Virus record (IMG/VR): IMGVR_UViG_3300025096_002359
Coordinates: 1 to 33,848 of that record
Strand: one strand, 5' to 3'
DNA from: a virus
Length of the DNA: 33,848 nt
The notes beneath the pieces were generated by a model. That model searched no databases and was not told the origin of the DNA. It saw nothing but the letters and a program-made list of their open reading frames with translations. The position numbers and the translations under genes were made by a program. Below, in pieces: positions 21,534 to 28,965 of the stretch. Every line of letters begins with the position of its first letter. Within the stretch, counting starts at the first letter, position 1.

Positions 21534-23218
21534 CGGCGCCTCTTACGCTTGCGTCGGCTGCCCTGTATCGCGCTCGCCAGCGGCGAATCGGAGCGGCGTA
21601 GGTTGTCCGCGACGAAGCGGTCGAAGATGCGGTGCCGGTAGACCATCGCCACCTCCATCCCAGCAGGCGCGGATGTAGCTCGATTCATCGCGCCGATCTG
21701 CTCTTCACCCGCGGCACGCACTGCTGCGGTCGAGAGCACTGCCTCACCAGGCTGGGCGCTGATGAGTCGATGATCAGGCGGTATCACACCACCGATCGGA
21801 AACGAGGGAGGCTGGACAGACCCGACTGCTATGGCGTTGGCGGCACCAGTGACGCCAGCCTGAATCACTGCTGGGATATTGGCTGGCCAGGGCAGCGTCG
21901 CTGCGTTCTGAAGTGCAACGACAGCAGCGATAGCCACCTCTGCGATACCCAGCGCCTTGCGGGTTTGGAACAATGCGCGAGCCGCCTTCCGGCCCTCCGC
22001 TGTCTCAGTGTCGAGGTTTTGCTGCTGGGCAGCCAGCACCGCATCAGCCAAGCTGACCGCAGAGTACGCAGCCTCTTCTCGGTATCGCCTCGCCAGACTG
22101 ATGGCGTCTTCGTAGGCCGCGGCTTCAGCTGCCGCCGCACGCTCAACTGCCTCCATCTCCGTCAGCCTGGCTCGCTCGTTTGCGGTAGCGAGATCGTCAT
22201 TGCCACCCTTGCCAGCCTTGACCTCACCCTCGATCCGGTCGAGGTTGGCGCGCATCGCGGCATCGCGCTCTGCGTTGAGCTGCTCTAGCAGCTCCTGCTC
22301 TGCCTTGAGTGCGGCGTCGCGCGCCCTCTGCTCTTCGCGGGCTCGACGTTCCCTGCGCCGTCGATCCTCGGCATCCAGGCGCTCGCGCTCGCGGTCGCCG
22401 AGAAGCATGAAATCCCGCTCAGCACTGTACGTCTCGTTGGCCTGATCGATGTACTCGGCAAGGACATCTGAAGCGTCACTGATCGCTTCTGCCTGAGCCT
22501 TCAGGGCCTCAACGTCCGCCTCGTAGGCGTCGGTAAGGTATCCGACGGCTTCAGCAGCGCGACTCCAAGCTCCTACGACGATCAAGCCCAGCGGAGTAGT
22601 GTTCTCTGCTAGCCACTTGGTGTTGTCGGCGAGGTTCCTGAGGGTGAGGCCCCAGCCGCTCGCAGTCGATGCGGCGTCTTCGAACGCGAGACTCAGCGCC
22701 AGGATGCTGTCGACCGTCTCGGTCACTGCTGGGCTCATCCCCGCAGCGAAGAGGACTTGGAGGCGCTGACCTGCGAAAACGAGATCGTCAAGAGCCTGGT
22801 TCGCGTCGCTGATTGCGTCGGCCTGGTCGGCGAAGATCTCGGGATGGTCCCACTCATCGAGTAGCTCGGCGGCTGCTCTGGTGGCTTCGATGGTGGCCTC
22901 GGTGAATTTCGCCACCGCGAACGCGCCAGCCACCAGCGCAGCGACGCCAGCAGCAGCCGCGAAGCCAGCCGGCCCGAGCTTCCCGAAGGCATCGGCGAGG
23001 TCCTCGAGCGGCCCGATGTCGCCACCCACAGATCGCAGAGCCGCCCCGAAGCCATTCAGCTGCTGCTCTGCATCATCGAAGTCGAGAGCCGCTTGCTTTG
23101 TGGACCGAGCTGAGTGCTTGACCTCGGAGCGGTAGTCACGGAGCTCTGCCTGAGCAGCCTTCAGGCGCTGCGTCATGGTGCGCAGCTCTGCATTGAGCTG
23201 GTCGAGGGTCTTTCCCAT
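21530..23218 (-). CDS. Tail tape measure protein (562 aa)
   Basis: It follows the frameshifted chaperones, as tape measures do. The composition is helical and Ala-rich throughout. It has an early membrane-like segment (GPAGFAAAAGVAALVAGAFAV) and a long coiled coil with RRRRERRAREEQRARD. Its end is typical of the family: IAEVAIAAVVALQNAATLPW...PPSFPIGGVIPP. The C-terminus is a basic GSRRKRKRRR. By the usual 0.15 nm per residue rule the tail would be about 85 nm. It also assists DNA entry. ATG 23218 overlaps the chaperone fusion stop. Confidence 0.88.
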   Translation of the reverse strand: MGKTLDQLNAELRTMTQRLKAAQAELRDYRSEVKHSARSTKQAALDFDDAEQQLNGFGAALRSVGGDIGPLEDLADAFGKLGPAGFAAAAGVAALVAGAFAVAKFTEATIEATRAAAELLDEWDHPEIFADQADAISDANQALDDLVFAGQRLQVLFAAGMSPAVTETVDSILALSLAFEDAASTASGWGLTLRNLADNTKWLAENTTPLGLIVVGAWSRAAEAVGYLTDAYEADVEALKAQAEAISDASDVLAEYIDQANETYSAERDFMLLGDRERERLDAEDRRRRERRAREEQRARDAALKAEQELLEQLNAERDAAMRANLDRIEGEVKAGKGGNDDLATANERARLTEMEAVERAAAAEAAAYEDAISLARRYREEAAYSAVSLADAVLAAQQQNLDTETAEGRKAARALFQTRKALGIAEVAIAAVVALQNAATLPWPANIPAVIQAGVTGAANAIAVGSVQPPSFPIGGVIPPDHRLISAQPGEAVLSTAAVRAAGEEQIGAMNRATSAPAGMEVAMVYRHRIFDRFVADNLRRSDSPLASAIQGSRRKRKRRR

Positions 23219-23999
23219 CAGGCCTCCGGATCCATCGCCCAGGCGATAGCAGCAGGGTCAGAGCCTGTACGGTTCGCCCATCGCGCTGCTGTGGCTTGTG
23301 GGCTTGGCTTGGCTTGGCGCCTCCCTGGCGAAGCACCTCGCGACACTGACAGCGCTCTCAGCATGTCGTGGTAGGTCGCTGGCGTCGATAGTGCTGGCCT
23401 GTCCTGACTCATCTGCACCATCCAATGCGCCACGAGGTCGACTTGCGTGGCTGGGGTCAGGTCTCGGATGCACCGTTGACTGTGGGCCCCGAGTCGGAGG
23501 TTGAGGTCGACTTCTCGGAGTTCTGCGAAGCCTTCGTCTGTCCGAAAAAATCAGCACGCTCCAATGCTGCCGCCCCGGCTGCATTGCGCTCCGACCAGTG
23601 CCCGACGAGCGCCGCGCCCATCGTGACCACCTGCTCGATGGTGTACCCGCCGTCTTCTAGTTCGACGAGGACATCGCGCCCGATGGTGATGGTGTCGCGT
23701 CGGGTGCTAGTGTCGGTGTCGAGGTCGAGGTGAGGGTGCCGCCAGGCCACGCCGATGAGGTAGCACAGTGCGCCGAGTACCTCGGGGCCTGTCTGCTCCA
23801 ACAGCGCCAGCACCATCGAAGGCACCGAGCGGTCGAGGCTGCCCAGCATCGCCAGGCGCCGCGAGCCGATGCCACGCAAGGCAGACAGCCCCGCGATGGC
23901 GTCGGGTATCCGCATAGGGTGAGGCTGCCCGTCGACGTCTAGGGTGACGTAGTTAGACAACTCGGGCACGATGCGCTCGGTGGCTCTGCGCTTCATCAA
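23218..23999 (-). CDS. Tail assembly chaperone fusion made by -1 frameshifting (G-T type, 260 aa)
   Basis: Ribosomes that slip by -1 at 23544-23550 continue past the zero-frame stop at 23457. They read RTDEGFAELREVDLNLRLG... and on through HWMVQMSQD...AAIAWAMDPEA to the stop at 23218. There are 152 codons before the slip and 108 residues after. The downstream frame has no good start of its own at its beginning, which supports the fusion. As in lambda gpGT, the minor long form probably recruits tail tube protein to the tape measure. Confidence 0.8.
23457..23999 (-). CDS. Tail assembly chaperone, zero-frame product (G type, 180 aa)
   Basis: It lies between the tail tube and tape measure genes, the position of lambda gpG. 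The protein has a helical centre (SVPSMVLALLEQTGPEVLGALCYLIGVAW) and ends in a Ser/Thr-rich tail after the slippery codons (ADFFGQTKASQNSEKSTSTS). It is the abundant form of the chaperone that coats the tape measure during tail assembly. ATG 23999 overlaps the tail-tube stop as ATGA. Confidence 0.82.
   Translation of the reverse strand: MMKRRATERIVPELSNYVTLDVDGQPHPMRIPDAIAGLSALRGIGSRRLAMLGSLDRSVPSMVLALLEQTGPEVLGALCYLIGVAWRHPHLDLDTDTSTRRDTITIGRDVLVELEDGGYTIEQVVTMGAALVGHWSERNAAGAAALERADFFGQTKASQNSEKSTSTSDSGPTVNGASET
23544..23550 (-). promoter_or_regulatory. Programmed -1 ribosomal frameshift site (TTTTTTC)
   Basis: On the coding strand the codons GAT TTT TTC contain the heptamer T-TTT-TTC in the exact X-XXY-YYZ phase. 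The -1 frame after it is open for 108 codons, up to the tape measure start. A GC-rich sequence follows that could form a stimulatory structure. Confidence 0.85.
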
Positions 24000-24484
24000 G
24001 TCACCGTCGGGTAGAGGTCGTACGCGGTTCCGGTGATGCTGATGGTGCTCGGGTCTCCCTCTGAGAAGCTACCGGTGACCACGCAGTGATTCAGCGTCAG
24101 CGTATGGTCAGTGCCACCGAGGGCCGCACCGGCGATAGACCACTGGAGCGTCAGCGCGAAGACGTCGGCGGTGGCGCCTTGCGTCGATACCCAGTCGGCG
24201 GCCTTCCCGTTCCGCCCGCTGATGAGGTCCTCAAGCGTGGCCTCTGCGGCGTCTGACAGATCACGAAGGTAGGCCGTGAAGCTGAATGTGCAGGCCTGAT
24301 CATCGCCCGCCCGCAGACTCGGGGTTGCACCGAACCGGCCGCGGTCCAGGGTGCTTACGATCGTTGTGCCAGGTATGCCGATGTTCAGGTCACCCTGCTC
24401 GAAGGCCACAACTAGGGTGTTTGCCCCTCCGTTATCCTTCAGGACAATCTGGCCGTCCCGCTTGGTCTTGATGATGGTTTCCAT
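23996..24484 (-). CDS. Major tail tube protein (162 aa)
   Basis: Size, position directly ahead of the chaperones and beta-rich sequence identify it as the tail tube (major tail) protein. Characteristic segments are IVLKDNGGANTLVVAFEQGD, FGATPSLRAGDDQACTFSFTAYL, and the terminal SISITGTAYDLYP. It polymerises as hexameric rings around the tape measure. The start is ATG 24484. A nine-base gap separates it from the upstream gene. Confidence 0.85.
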   Translation of the reverse strand: METIIKTKRDGQIVLKDNGGANTLVVAFEQGDLNIGIPGTTIVSTLDRGRFGATPSLRAGDDQACTFSFTAYLRDLSDAAEATLEDLISGRNGKAADWVSTQGATADVFALTLQWSIAGAALGGTDHTLTLNHCVVTGSFSEGDPSTISITGTAYDLYPTVT

Positions 24485-24493
24485 GTGCCTCTC

Positions 24494-24757
24494 TCACAGT
24501 GATTCGGTTGCCCGCTCAACGAGCGCGACAGTGTCAGCCTCGAAGGCCGGGATGACGTCGGCGATGGAGTCTTCGACAACTCGAGCGGCTTGGGTGGCCA
24601 TCACGAAGGGCATGTACGGCGCTGACGACGAGAACCCCTCTGAGGTCAGCGCCCACGACCGCGAGAGCTTGCCAGTGTCGACGGGTGACGCTCGCCTGAG
24701 CGCGGGTAGCGCCACATCAGCGAGACGGTCGACGACATCTGGCAGGGCGGCAGTCAT
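24494..24757 (-). CDS. Head-tail joining / tail completion protein, HK97 gp10-like (87 aa)
   Basis: The PVDTGKLSRSW motif (residues 25-35) with a preceding helix (VVDRLADVALPALRRA) is the hallmark of the HK97 gp10 / minor tail completion family. A segment (APYMPFVMA) corresponds to the family's later part. It is somewhat shorter than usual. It probably acts in joining head and tail between the connectors and the tail tube. Confidence 0.75.
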   Translation of the reverse strand: MTAALPDVVDRLADVALPALRRASPVDTGKLSRSWALTSEGFSSSAPYMPFVMATQAARVVEDSIADVIPAFEADTVALVERATESL

Positions 24758-25065
24758 TCGACTGCCAGGTACGCCGTCGGGGTACCCGTCGACGCTTGAA
24801 GATAGATGGACTTGCCGCCAAGCGCGCGAGATCCGCCGGGCGGATCCGCAGGCGCCCCCTCGTAGCTCTGCGAGGCGGCCAGAAAGTACCCGACGCCTGA
24901 CCCGAGCGCGACTCCATCAGTGCCGGCGTAGGCCATGAGCATCGATCCACTTCCGGAGATGGATACTTTTCTCGCGTTAGGCGGCAAAACGACCGCTGTC
25001 GCCGTCGTCGCGATCGCAAAATTCCGCGTAAAGGGCGGCCGGATGGCCGAGAAGTCCTGGGCCAT
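24754..25065 (-). CDS. Small virion structural protein (103 aa)
   Basis: A beta-rich, glycine/serine-rich protein (RKVSISGSGSMLMAYAGTDGVALGSGVGYFLAA...) lies between two head-tail joining candidates. The tail reads KSIYLQASTGTPTAYLAVE. It has the look of small decoration or beta-sandwich virion proteins. I cannot assign it to a named family. It overlaps both neighbours by one to four bases. Confidence 0.6.
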   Translation of the reverse strand: MAQDFSAIRPPFTRNFAIATTATAVVLPPNARKVSISGSGSMLMAYAGTDGVALGSGVGYFLAASQSYEGAPADPPGGSRALGGKSIYLQASTGTPTAYLAVE

Positions 25066-25499
25066 TATCCGGCTCCTACCTGCTGATCGCGGGTGATCGC
25101 GATGGTGATGGTGATGGTCTGCCAGCCTCCGCCTGACTTGGCGGGGTCAGGCTGCACATCCACGAATCGTGGATGGTATGCCACCAGCTCTGGACCAGTG
25201 AGCCGGTTGATGATGGCTTCTTCCTTGCTCCCCGCAGCGATGTCCGAATCACCCTGGTCTTTCGGTGCGAGACGCCACTTCAGATCGACTGCGATGGCAT
25301 CTTCGACTCGAGCTCTGGTCTTGTCGCGGTAGAGGTCAAGATTCGCGGTGGCTGCACGCCGTACAGAGACGCTGTTGTGCGACCTGGTCGCCGACGTGAT
25401 GCCCTGGCGACTGTCGATCAGAGTCAGCCCAAGCGATGGAGAGGCAACAAGCGCCGCCTCAACTGCGCTGATGACCTGAGCGATTGTCTTCGCGGCCAT
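25065..25499 (-). CDS. Tail terminator / minor tail protein candidate (144 aa)
   Basis: The alpha/beta arrangement fits phage tail terminators or neck proteins (gpU/gp9-like). An N-terminal helix (QVISAVEAALVASPSLGLTLI) leads to paired strands (SVSVRRAATANLDLYRDKTRARVEDAIAVDLKWRL) and a C-terminal strand (QTITITIAITRDQQ). Its place three genes ahead of the tail tube agrees. The assignment is by position and pattern only. Confidence 0.6.
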   Translation of the reverse strand: MAAKTIAQVISAVEAALVASPSLGLTLIDSRQGITSATRSHNSVSVRRAATANLDLYRDKTRARVEDAIAVDLKWRLAPKDQGDSDIAAGSKEEAIINRLTGPELVAYHPRFVDVQPDPAKSGGGWQTITITIAITRDQQVGAG

Positions 25500-26218
25500 C
25501 AGTAGCCCCAGGGCTGTGAGAGGAAGGTCACAGGCTCGGCCGCGGCTCGATCGCCATCGTCCTCAGTGCCACCCTCGTCAGCGTCGTAGCGCAGCGGCAA
25601 CTCGTCGAACTCAGCCTTCGCAGCGTCACGGTATTCTGCTGACATCTGCGAATAGCGCGCGTCGCCCGTGGATAGCGCGAAGTCGGCAAAGATGATCTGC
25701 AATGTCAAGAGAAGATGATACTCGGCGAGGGCCCAAGAGTTCAGCACAAGCTCTGGGCGACGACCTGCCTTGATGAGACGTCGCTGCACCCTGGTCCAGG
25801 CTGCCTCGCGCTGTGTCTGGTAGCTCGACTGGTCCGAGTCACGGAGCGCGGCGAGGTCGCTATGTAGCCCGATGAGGTCGGTGTCGGTGATGCTCGGATA
25901 CAGCACATGCCGCACGAGGTAGGCGTCTCGGCGGAAGGTGTACACCGTGCCGCCGATGGTCAGCGACCACACCTCGAGCCACGAGTCGGAGAGGCCCTCG
26001 CCGGTGGTCGAGCCAGCCGCCAGGGTGTGACTCGTCGGAGATCCTGCCGAGGTCACAGCTACCCCATCGAGGATCAGCTTGGATCCGGCGTAGAGGGTCA
26101 GCGTGCCAGCCGAGGCAGTCTGCTGAGATCCAGCCGCGTCGTAGACGTCGGCGGTCAGGGTATTGGCCACCCCGCGCTCAATGCTGCGGGGCAAGGCATG
26201 GCGTAGGACCAGCGACAT
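25499..26218 (-). CDS. Head-tail connector / neck protein candidate (239 aa)
   Basis: The N-terminal 100 residues are an Ig-like beta domain (NTLTADVYDAAGSQQTASAGTLTLYAGSKLIL...). The C-terminal half is helical (LHSDLAALRDSDQSSYQTQREAAWTRVQRRLIKAG, LLLTLQIIFADFAL), which is similar in layout to gp6-like connector proteins. It sits between the capsid genes and the tail genes, where connectors and stoppers are normally encoded. It ends in a Trp-Gly-Tyr. Confidence 0.6.
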   Translation of the reverse strand: MSLVLRHALPRSIERGVANTLTADVYDAAGSQQTASAGTLTLYAGSKLILDGVAVTSAGSPTSHTLAAGSTTGEGLSDSWLEVWSLTIGGTVYTFRRDAYLVRHVLYPSITDTDLIGLHSDLAALRDSDQSSYQTQREAAWTRVQRRLIKAGRRPELVLNSWALAEYHLLLTLQIIFADFALSTGDARYSQMSAEYRDAAKAEFDELPLRYDADEGGTEDDGDRAAAEPVTFLSQPWGY

Positions 26219-26472
26219 CAGCTGCCCGTCATCGCAGTCCAGGTTGCCGCAGCTGTCTTGGCGTACAGCGTCGAGCCAGCTCCACCCAGTTGCCGCAGGT
26301 ATAGCGAGCCGATCGGGTTGCCATCGTCATCGTCAGGATCGCCTGACCCGGTGATGATGACTGGGTCAGAGGTCACTGCGGTCCGAGCCGAGGTGCGGAC
26401 CACAAACCCAACAGCCGCTATCGGCTTGCGGAAAACGCTGCTGAGTGACCCGAGTCGAGAGATGAGTGCCAT
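26218..26472 (-). CDS. Small virion-associated hypothetical protein (84 aa)
   Basis: A short helix (LSSVFRKPIAAVGFVV) leads to an Asp-rich turn (SGDPDDDDGNPIGSLYLRQLGG) and a strand segment ending TWTAMTG. This resembles small domains that appear in tail or collagen-like head proteins ('GSLYLR...TLYAKT..TWTA', a pattern common in fibre proteins). GTAGGAG lies before ATG 26472. Its role is unknown. It could be an attachment or decoration protein. Confidence 0.6.
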   Translation of the reverse strand: MALISRLGSLSSVFRKPIAAVGFVVRTSARTAVTSDPVIITGSGDPDDDDGNPIGSLYLRQLGGAGSTLYAKTAAATWTAMTGS

Positions 26473-26520
26473 AGGAGTCTCCTACAGGGCCAACGTCGGC
26501 CCCAGCACCGGCGATGTCAG

Positions 26521-26667
26521 CTATCCGCTATTCCGCCGGTCGTGTCTGATTGCAGTTTGACGCGCACGCTCACGAGCCTGATCGAAGGTCGTCCGACCTC
26601 CAGACGCGTCCTTCATTCTCTTTGCCAGCCGATCAATGGCTGCGCGAGATTCTTTTTCGGTCGGCAT
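26521..26667 (-). CDS. Small basic helical protein (48 aa)
   Basis: ATG 26667 follows directly on the stop of the upstream gene, with GGGGGTG as Shine-Dalgarno. The peptide (MPTEKESRAAIDRLAKRMKD...FDQARERARQTAIRHDRRN) is a strongly charged helix-turn-helix-like hairpin. Similar short basic proteins occur among phage head genes. I cannot name a function. About 50 bases of untranslated spacer separate it from the next gene. Confidence 0.65.
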   Translation of the reverse strand: MPTEKESRAAIDRLAKRMKDASGGRTTFDQARERARQTAIRHDRRNSG

Positions 26668-27384
26668 CTACACCCCCGTAGGCGTTGGCCGCTTGGCGGA
26701 TCGCTTGCGGCGCTTTGGTTTCGGTGGCGCGAGTGCCGCAGCCGATGCCTCCATCTCCGTCAGCCTGGCCTGATGGGCCTCGACTTTCGCCTGGATGTGA
26801 GGCGCCCCATCGTGAGCGCCAGCGATCTGGCGCTCTGATCTCTTGCGCTGCGTGGCGATCTTGATGCCGACATCAGCGGGGCGAGGGGCTGGGATCTTGC
26901 CAGACCCAACCAATTGCGCTCGCCAGGCGTTCCAGCCCGCTCGGTCGAAGTGCCAACTCACACTCGCTCGCTCCCCCCTACCGAGGACCGTGGGTGTGGA
27001 CCACACGTCGGAGTAGTACGTGCCCTTCATACGCCCCCGTTGGCAAGGCCAGGGGATGAGGTAGCCATCGGCCGCCTCGATCTGTCCGTCGTCGTCGGCG
27101 ACGAGCACGCCGCCAGCTGGAAGCGGGTCGATAATGGTCCACCCATCTCGCACCAGTCGGCCGAAGTAGTTGGCGTGGCCACCTTTCTCCGGCTCGACAA
27201 CGCCATTGACGCCAGGCCGAAGCACCAGATGCTTCAAAACCGGCAACCACTGCCCAGCGACGAACTCGTATTGCCCAGGAGGATGAGCAAGAACGAACTT
27301 CGAATTGGGCTTCTCGGGGAGTCGCTCCTCGGAGAGTCCGATAGGCGCGAGCCCTGTTGGCGATGGCTGGCGGATGGCCTGCAT
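26668..27384 (-). CDS. Hypothetical structural-region protein (238 aa)
   Basis: The gene starts eight bases after the major capsid stop (ATG 27384 with AGGAG). The middle portion (FVLAHPPGQYEFVAGQWLPVLKHLVLRPGVNGV) and TYYSDVWSTPTVLGRG...VSWHFDRAGWNAWRAQLV suggest a folded alpha/beta domain. The C-terminus is a basic, Lys/Arg/Pro-rich tail (PPKPKRRKRSAKRP). It could be a head decoration or head-completion protein. A DNA- or scaffold-contact role for the basic tail is speculation. Confidence 0.65.
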   Translation of the reverse strand: MQAIRQPSPTGLAPIGLSEERLPEKPNSKFVLAHPPGQYEFVAGQWLPVLKHLVLRPGVNGVVEPEKGGHANYFGRLVRDGWTIIDPLPAGGVLVADDDGQIEAADGYLIPWPCQRGRMKGTYYSDVWSTPTVLGRGERASVSWHFDRAGWNAWRAQLVGSGKIPAPRPADVGIKIATQRKRSERQIAGAHDGAPHIQAKVEAHQARLTEMEASAAALAPPKPKRRKRSAKRPTPTGV

Positions 27385-27391
27385 GATGCTC

Positions 27392-28315
27392 CTATGCGTC
27401 GGTGACGAACCCGACGATTCGTGCGTCTTCGATGATCCCGACGCCGACATACGCGTTGCCAGCGATCTCGGTCTGGCCCTTTGAGGCGTCCCGAGTAATT
27501 TCGACGATGAGCTCATCCATCCTGACAGCAAGCGACGTACCCGCGCCGATCGCCGGAGTGGGAACCATCCGCTTCATGCCGATGGCGCCGTATCCGAACA
27601 TGGCGCCGTGCCGATTCCCGCCGGACGATGTGACGTCCGAAGACTTCACGAAGACAACGCCCATGAACTCACCAGCGATACCCTGGCCGGCGATCTTGAG
27701 CATTTCCAGGGTGGCAGGCGCAAACTGCGCTGCTCCACCCTCGGCACGCAGGCTCTCCTGAAAGTCGGCGAACTGGCGCCCATGGCCAAGCCAGAAATAC
27801 GGGCCGGTGACGCCGCCGATTTCGAGCGTGTACACACCGTCGTAGAAGTCGTCGACCGAAGCGTCTACACCCGAAGTGCCGACGTCCGTACTGGCGCCCG
27901 CGATGGCAGTACACACCAGCGAATTGTAGTATCCCCGGTAGCCGGCGACCATGTCGGCCGCGAGCTTCTCGGGATCGAGGTCACCCGAAGTGCCAGTGCC
28001 CTGGGCAATGTCGCCGAGGTTCCGGGCCAGCGCGCCACGAGCTACCGCGATGTCGGCGATGGCCATTCCGACCGCAGTATCGGTAGACTCTGATCCTTCT
28101 GCCACCGACGCGAAGTGGTCCGCGCCACCGAGGCCAGCCAGCCGGATACGACCAGTATCGGAGCCAGTGCCGTTGACCAGGCCACCGTCGACGATGGCGC
28201 CGAGCTCGGGAGAGCCCAACCAAGCCATGTCAGTGAGCGACGTGAGCAGGCCTTGGTCGAGGCCCGCTGCGATTCGGTGATTCCCGGTTTCGAGGCCGGA
28301 GTACAGGATAGCCAT
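27392..28315 (-). CDS. Major capsid protein (307 aa)
   Basis: It directly follows the scaffold gene and precedes the connectors. The length and composition (Gly/Ala-rich, few charges) fit an HK97-fold capsid protein. Parts resembling the family are the N-terminal GSPELGAIVDGGLVNGTGS loop, the central spine-helix region (DFQESLRAEGGAAQFAPATLEMLKIAG), and a C-terminal strand stretch (MDELIVEITRDASKGQTEIAGNAYVGVGIIED). I did not recognise a specific subfamily, so the call rests on synteny and size. A hairpin lies immediately upstream of the ATG. Confidence 0.8.
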   Translation of the reverse strand: MAILYSGLETGNHRIAAGLDQGLLTSLTDMAWLGSPELGAIVDGGLVNGTGSDTGRIRLAGLGGADHFASVAEGSESTDTAVGMAIADIAVARGALARNLGDIAQGTGTSGDLDPEKLAADMVAGYRGYYNSLVCTAIAGASTDVGTSGVDASVDDFYDGVYTLEIGGVTGPYFWLGHGRQFADFQESLRAEGGAAQFAPATLEMLKIAGQGIAGEFMGVVFVKSSDVTSSGGNRHGAMFGYGAIGMKRMVPTPAIGAGTSLAVRMDELIVEITRDASKGQTEIAGNAYVGVGIIEDARIVGFVTDA

Positions 28316-28350
28316 GCGTAGAGTTCCCGGTTTGGGGGTGGCCTCTACGC
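28316..28350 (-). promoter_or_regulatory. Leader hairpin directly before the major capsid start
   Basis: GCGTAGAG (28343-28350 on the minus strand) and CTCTACGC (28316-28323) are perfectly complementary, with a 19-base loop. The 3' arm touches the ATG at 28315. The GGGAA in the loop is the only Shine-Dalgarno candidate. The structure may stabilise the mRNA 5' end or tune capsid translation. Confidence 0.6.
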
Positions 28351-28419
28351 AGGTTTACGATCCTGGAACGATCAGCCGTTGGATGTACTAGAAGCACTAC
28401 CACGATCAGGCGTAGTCCG
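28351..28419. promoter_or_regulatory. Leader of the capsid gene with repeated GATCGT elements
   Basis: This is one of the few untranslated stretches in the late operon. It contains ACGATCAG twice (28368-28375, 28402-28409) and ACGATCCT (28357-28364). The 9-mer TTTACGATC (28354-28362) also occurs upstream of the ParB-methyltransferase gene (33825-33833). It may be a late promoter or processing site giving extra capsid mRNA. No clear -35/-10 pair is visible. Confidence 0.4.
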
Positions 28420-28965
28420 TCAACTGTCGTTGATAGCGGCCCACTCCTCGCGACCTTCCTCTGAGACCCGATAGCTGGCCGGCTTGGCCATGAAGACGGC
28501 TAGCCGGTCACCGGTGCCGGCTGCGGGGCTGGAGCGGGTGATTGCCCCGTTGGCTGTGACCCTTCGCGTTTCAGGCGCCCCTGCCCAGGTCAGGCGCGAA
28601 AGGATGGCGTCGGAACGGCCAGCACCATCCTTGGCGAGGTAGTCAGCCAGCACAGGGCGGCCATCTGCCTCAAGCCGGCCATATCGGTACAGGACCAGAT
28701 CCTGTTCGTCGGGATCGGTGATGCCGGCACCGGTGAGCGTCTGCGTGCGCTCGGTAAGGCTGCGGAACTCGCTGAATTCGCCGGTGATGCGCTCCACATC
28801 CGCCTCGAAACGCTCGGCTCGGCGGGTGGCCTTTTTCAGCTCGGACTCAAGCTTGGCGGTGTCAGCGCTGGCCAGTTGGGTCTCGAGATCCTTGATCCGA
28901 TCTTGCTTCTGCGCCAGCCTGCGCAGGTGCTCGGCCTTGCTGATGGTCTCCTCGCCGTCACTCAT
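28420..28965 (-). CDS. Capsid scaffolding protein (181 aa)
   Basis: The first 85 residues are a long charged coiled coil (HLRRLAQKQDRIKDLETQLASA...AERFEADVERITGEFSEFR). A helical region (DEQDLVLYRYGRLEADGRP) and a disordered, Ala/Ser-rich linker follow. Then comes a short C-terminal element (RLAVFMAKPASYRVSEEGREEW). Coiled coil plus C-terminal capsid-binding segment, between portal and capsid genes, is the standard scaffold layout. It would be expelled after prohead assembly. It overlaps the portal gene by eight bases. Confidence 0.75.
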   Translation of the reverse strand: MSDGEETISKAEHLRRLAQKQDRIKDLETQLASADTAKLESELKKATRRAERFEADVERITGEFSEFRSLTERTQTLTGAGITDPDEQDLVLYRYGRLEADGRPVLADYLAKDGAGRSDAILSRLTWAGAPETRRVTANGAITRSSPAAGTGDRLAVFMAKPASYRVSEEGREEWAAINDS

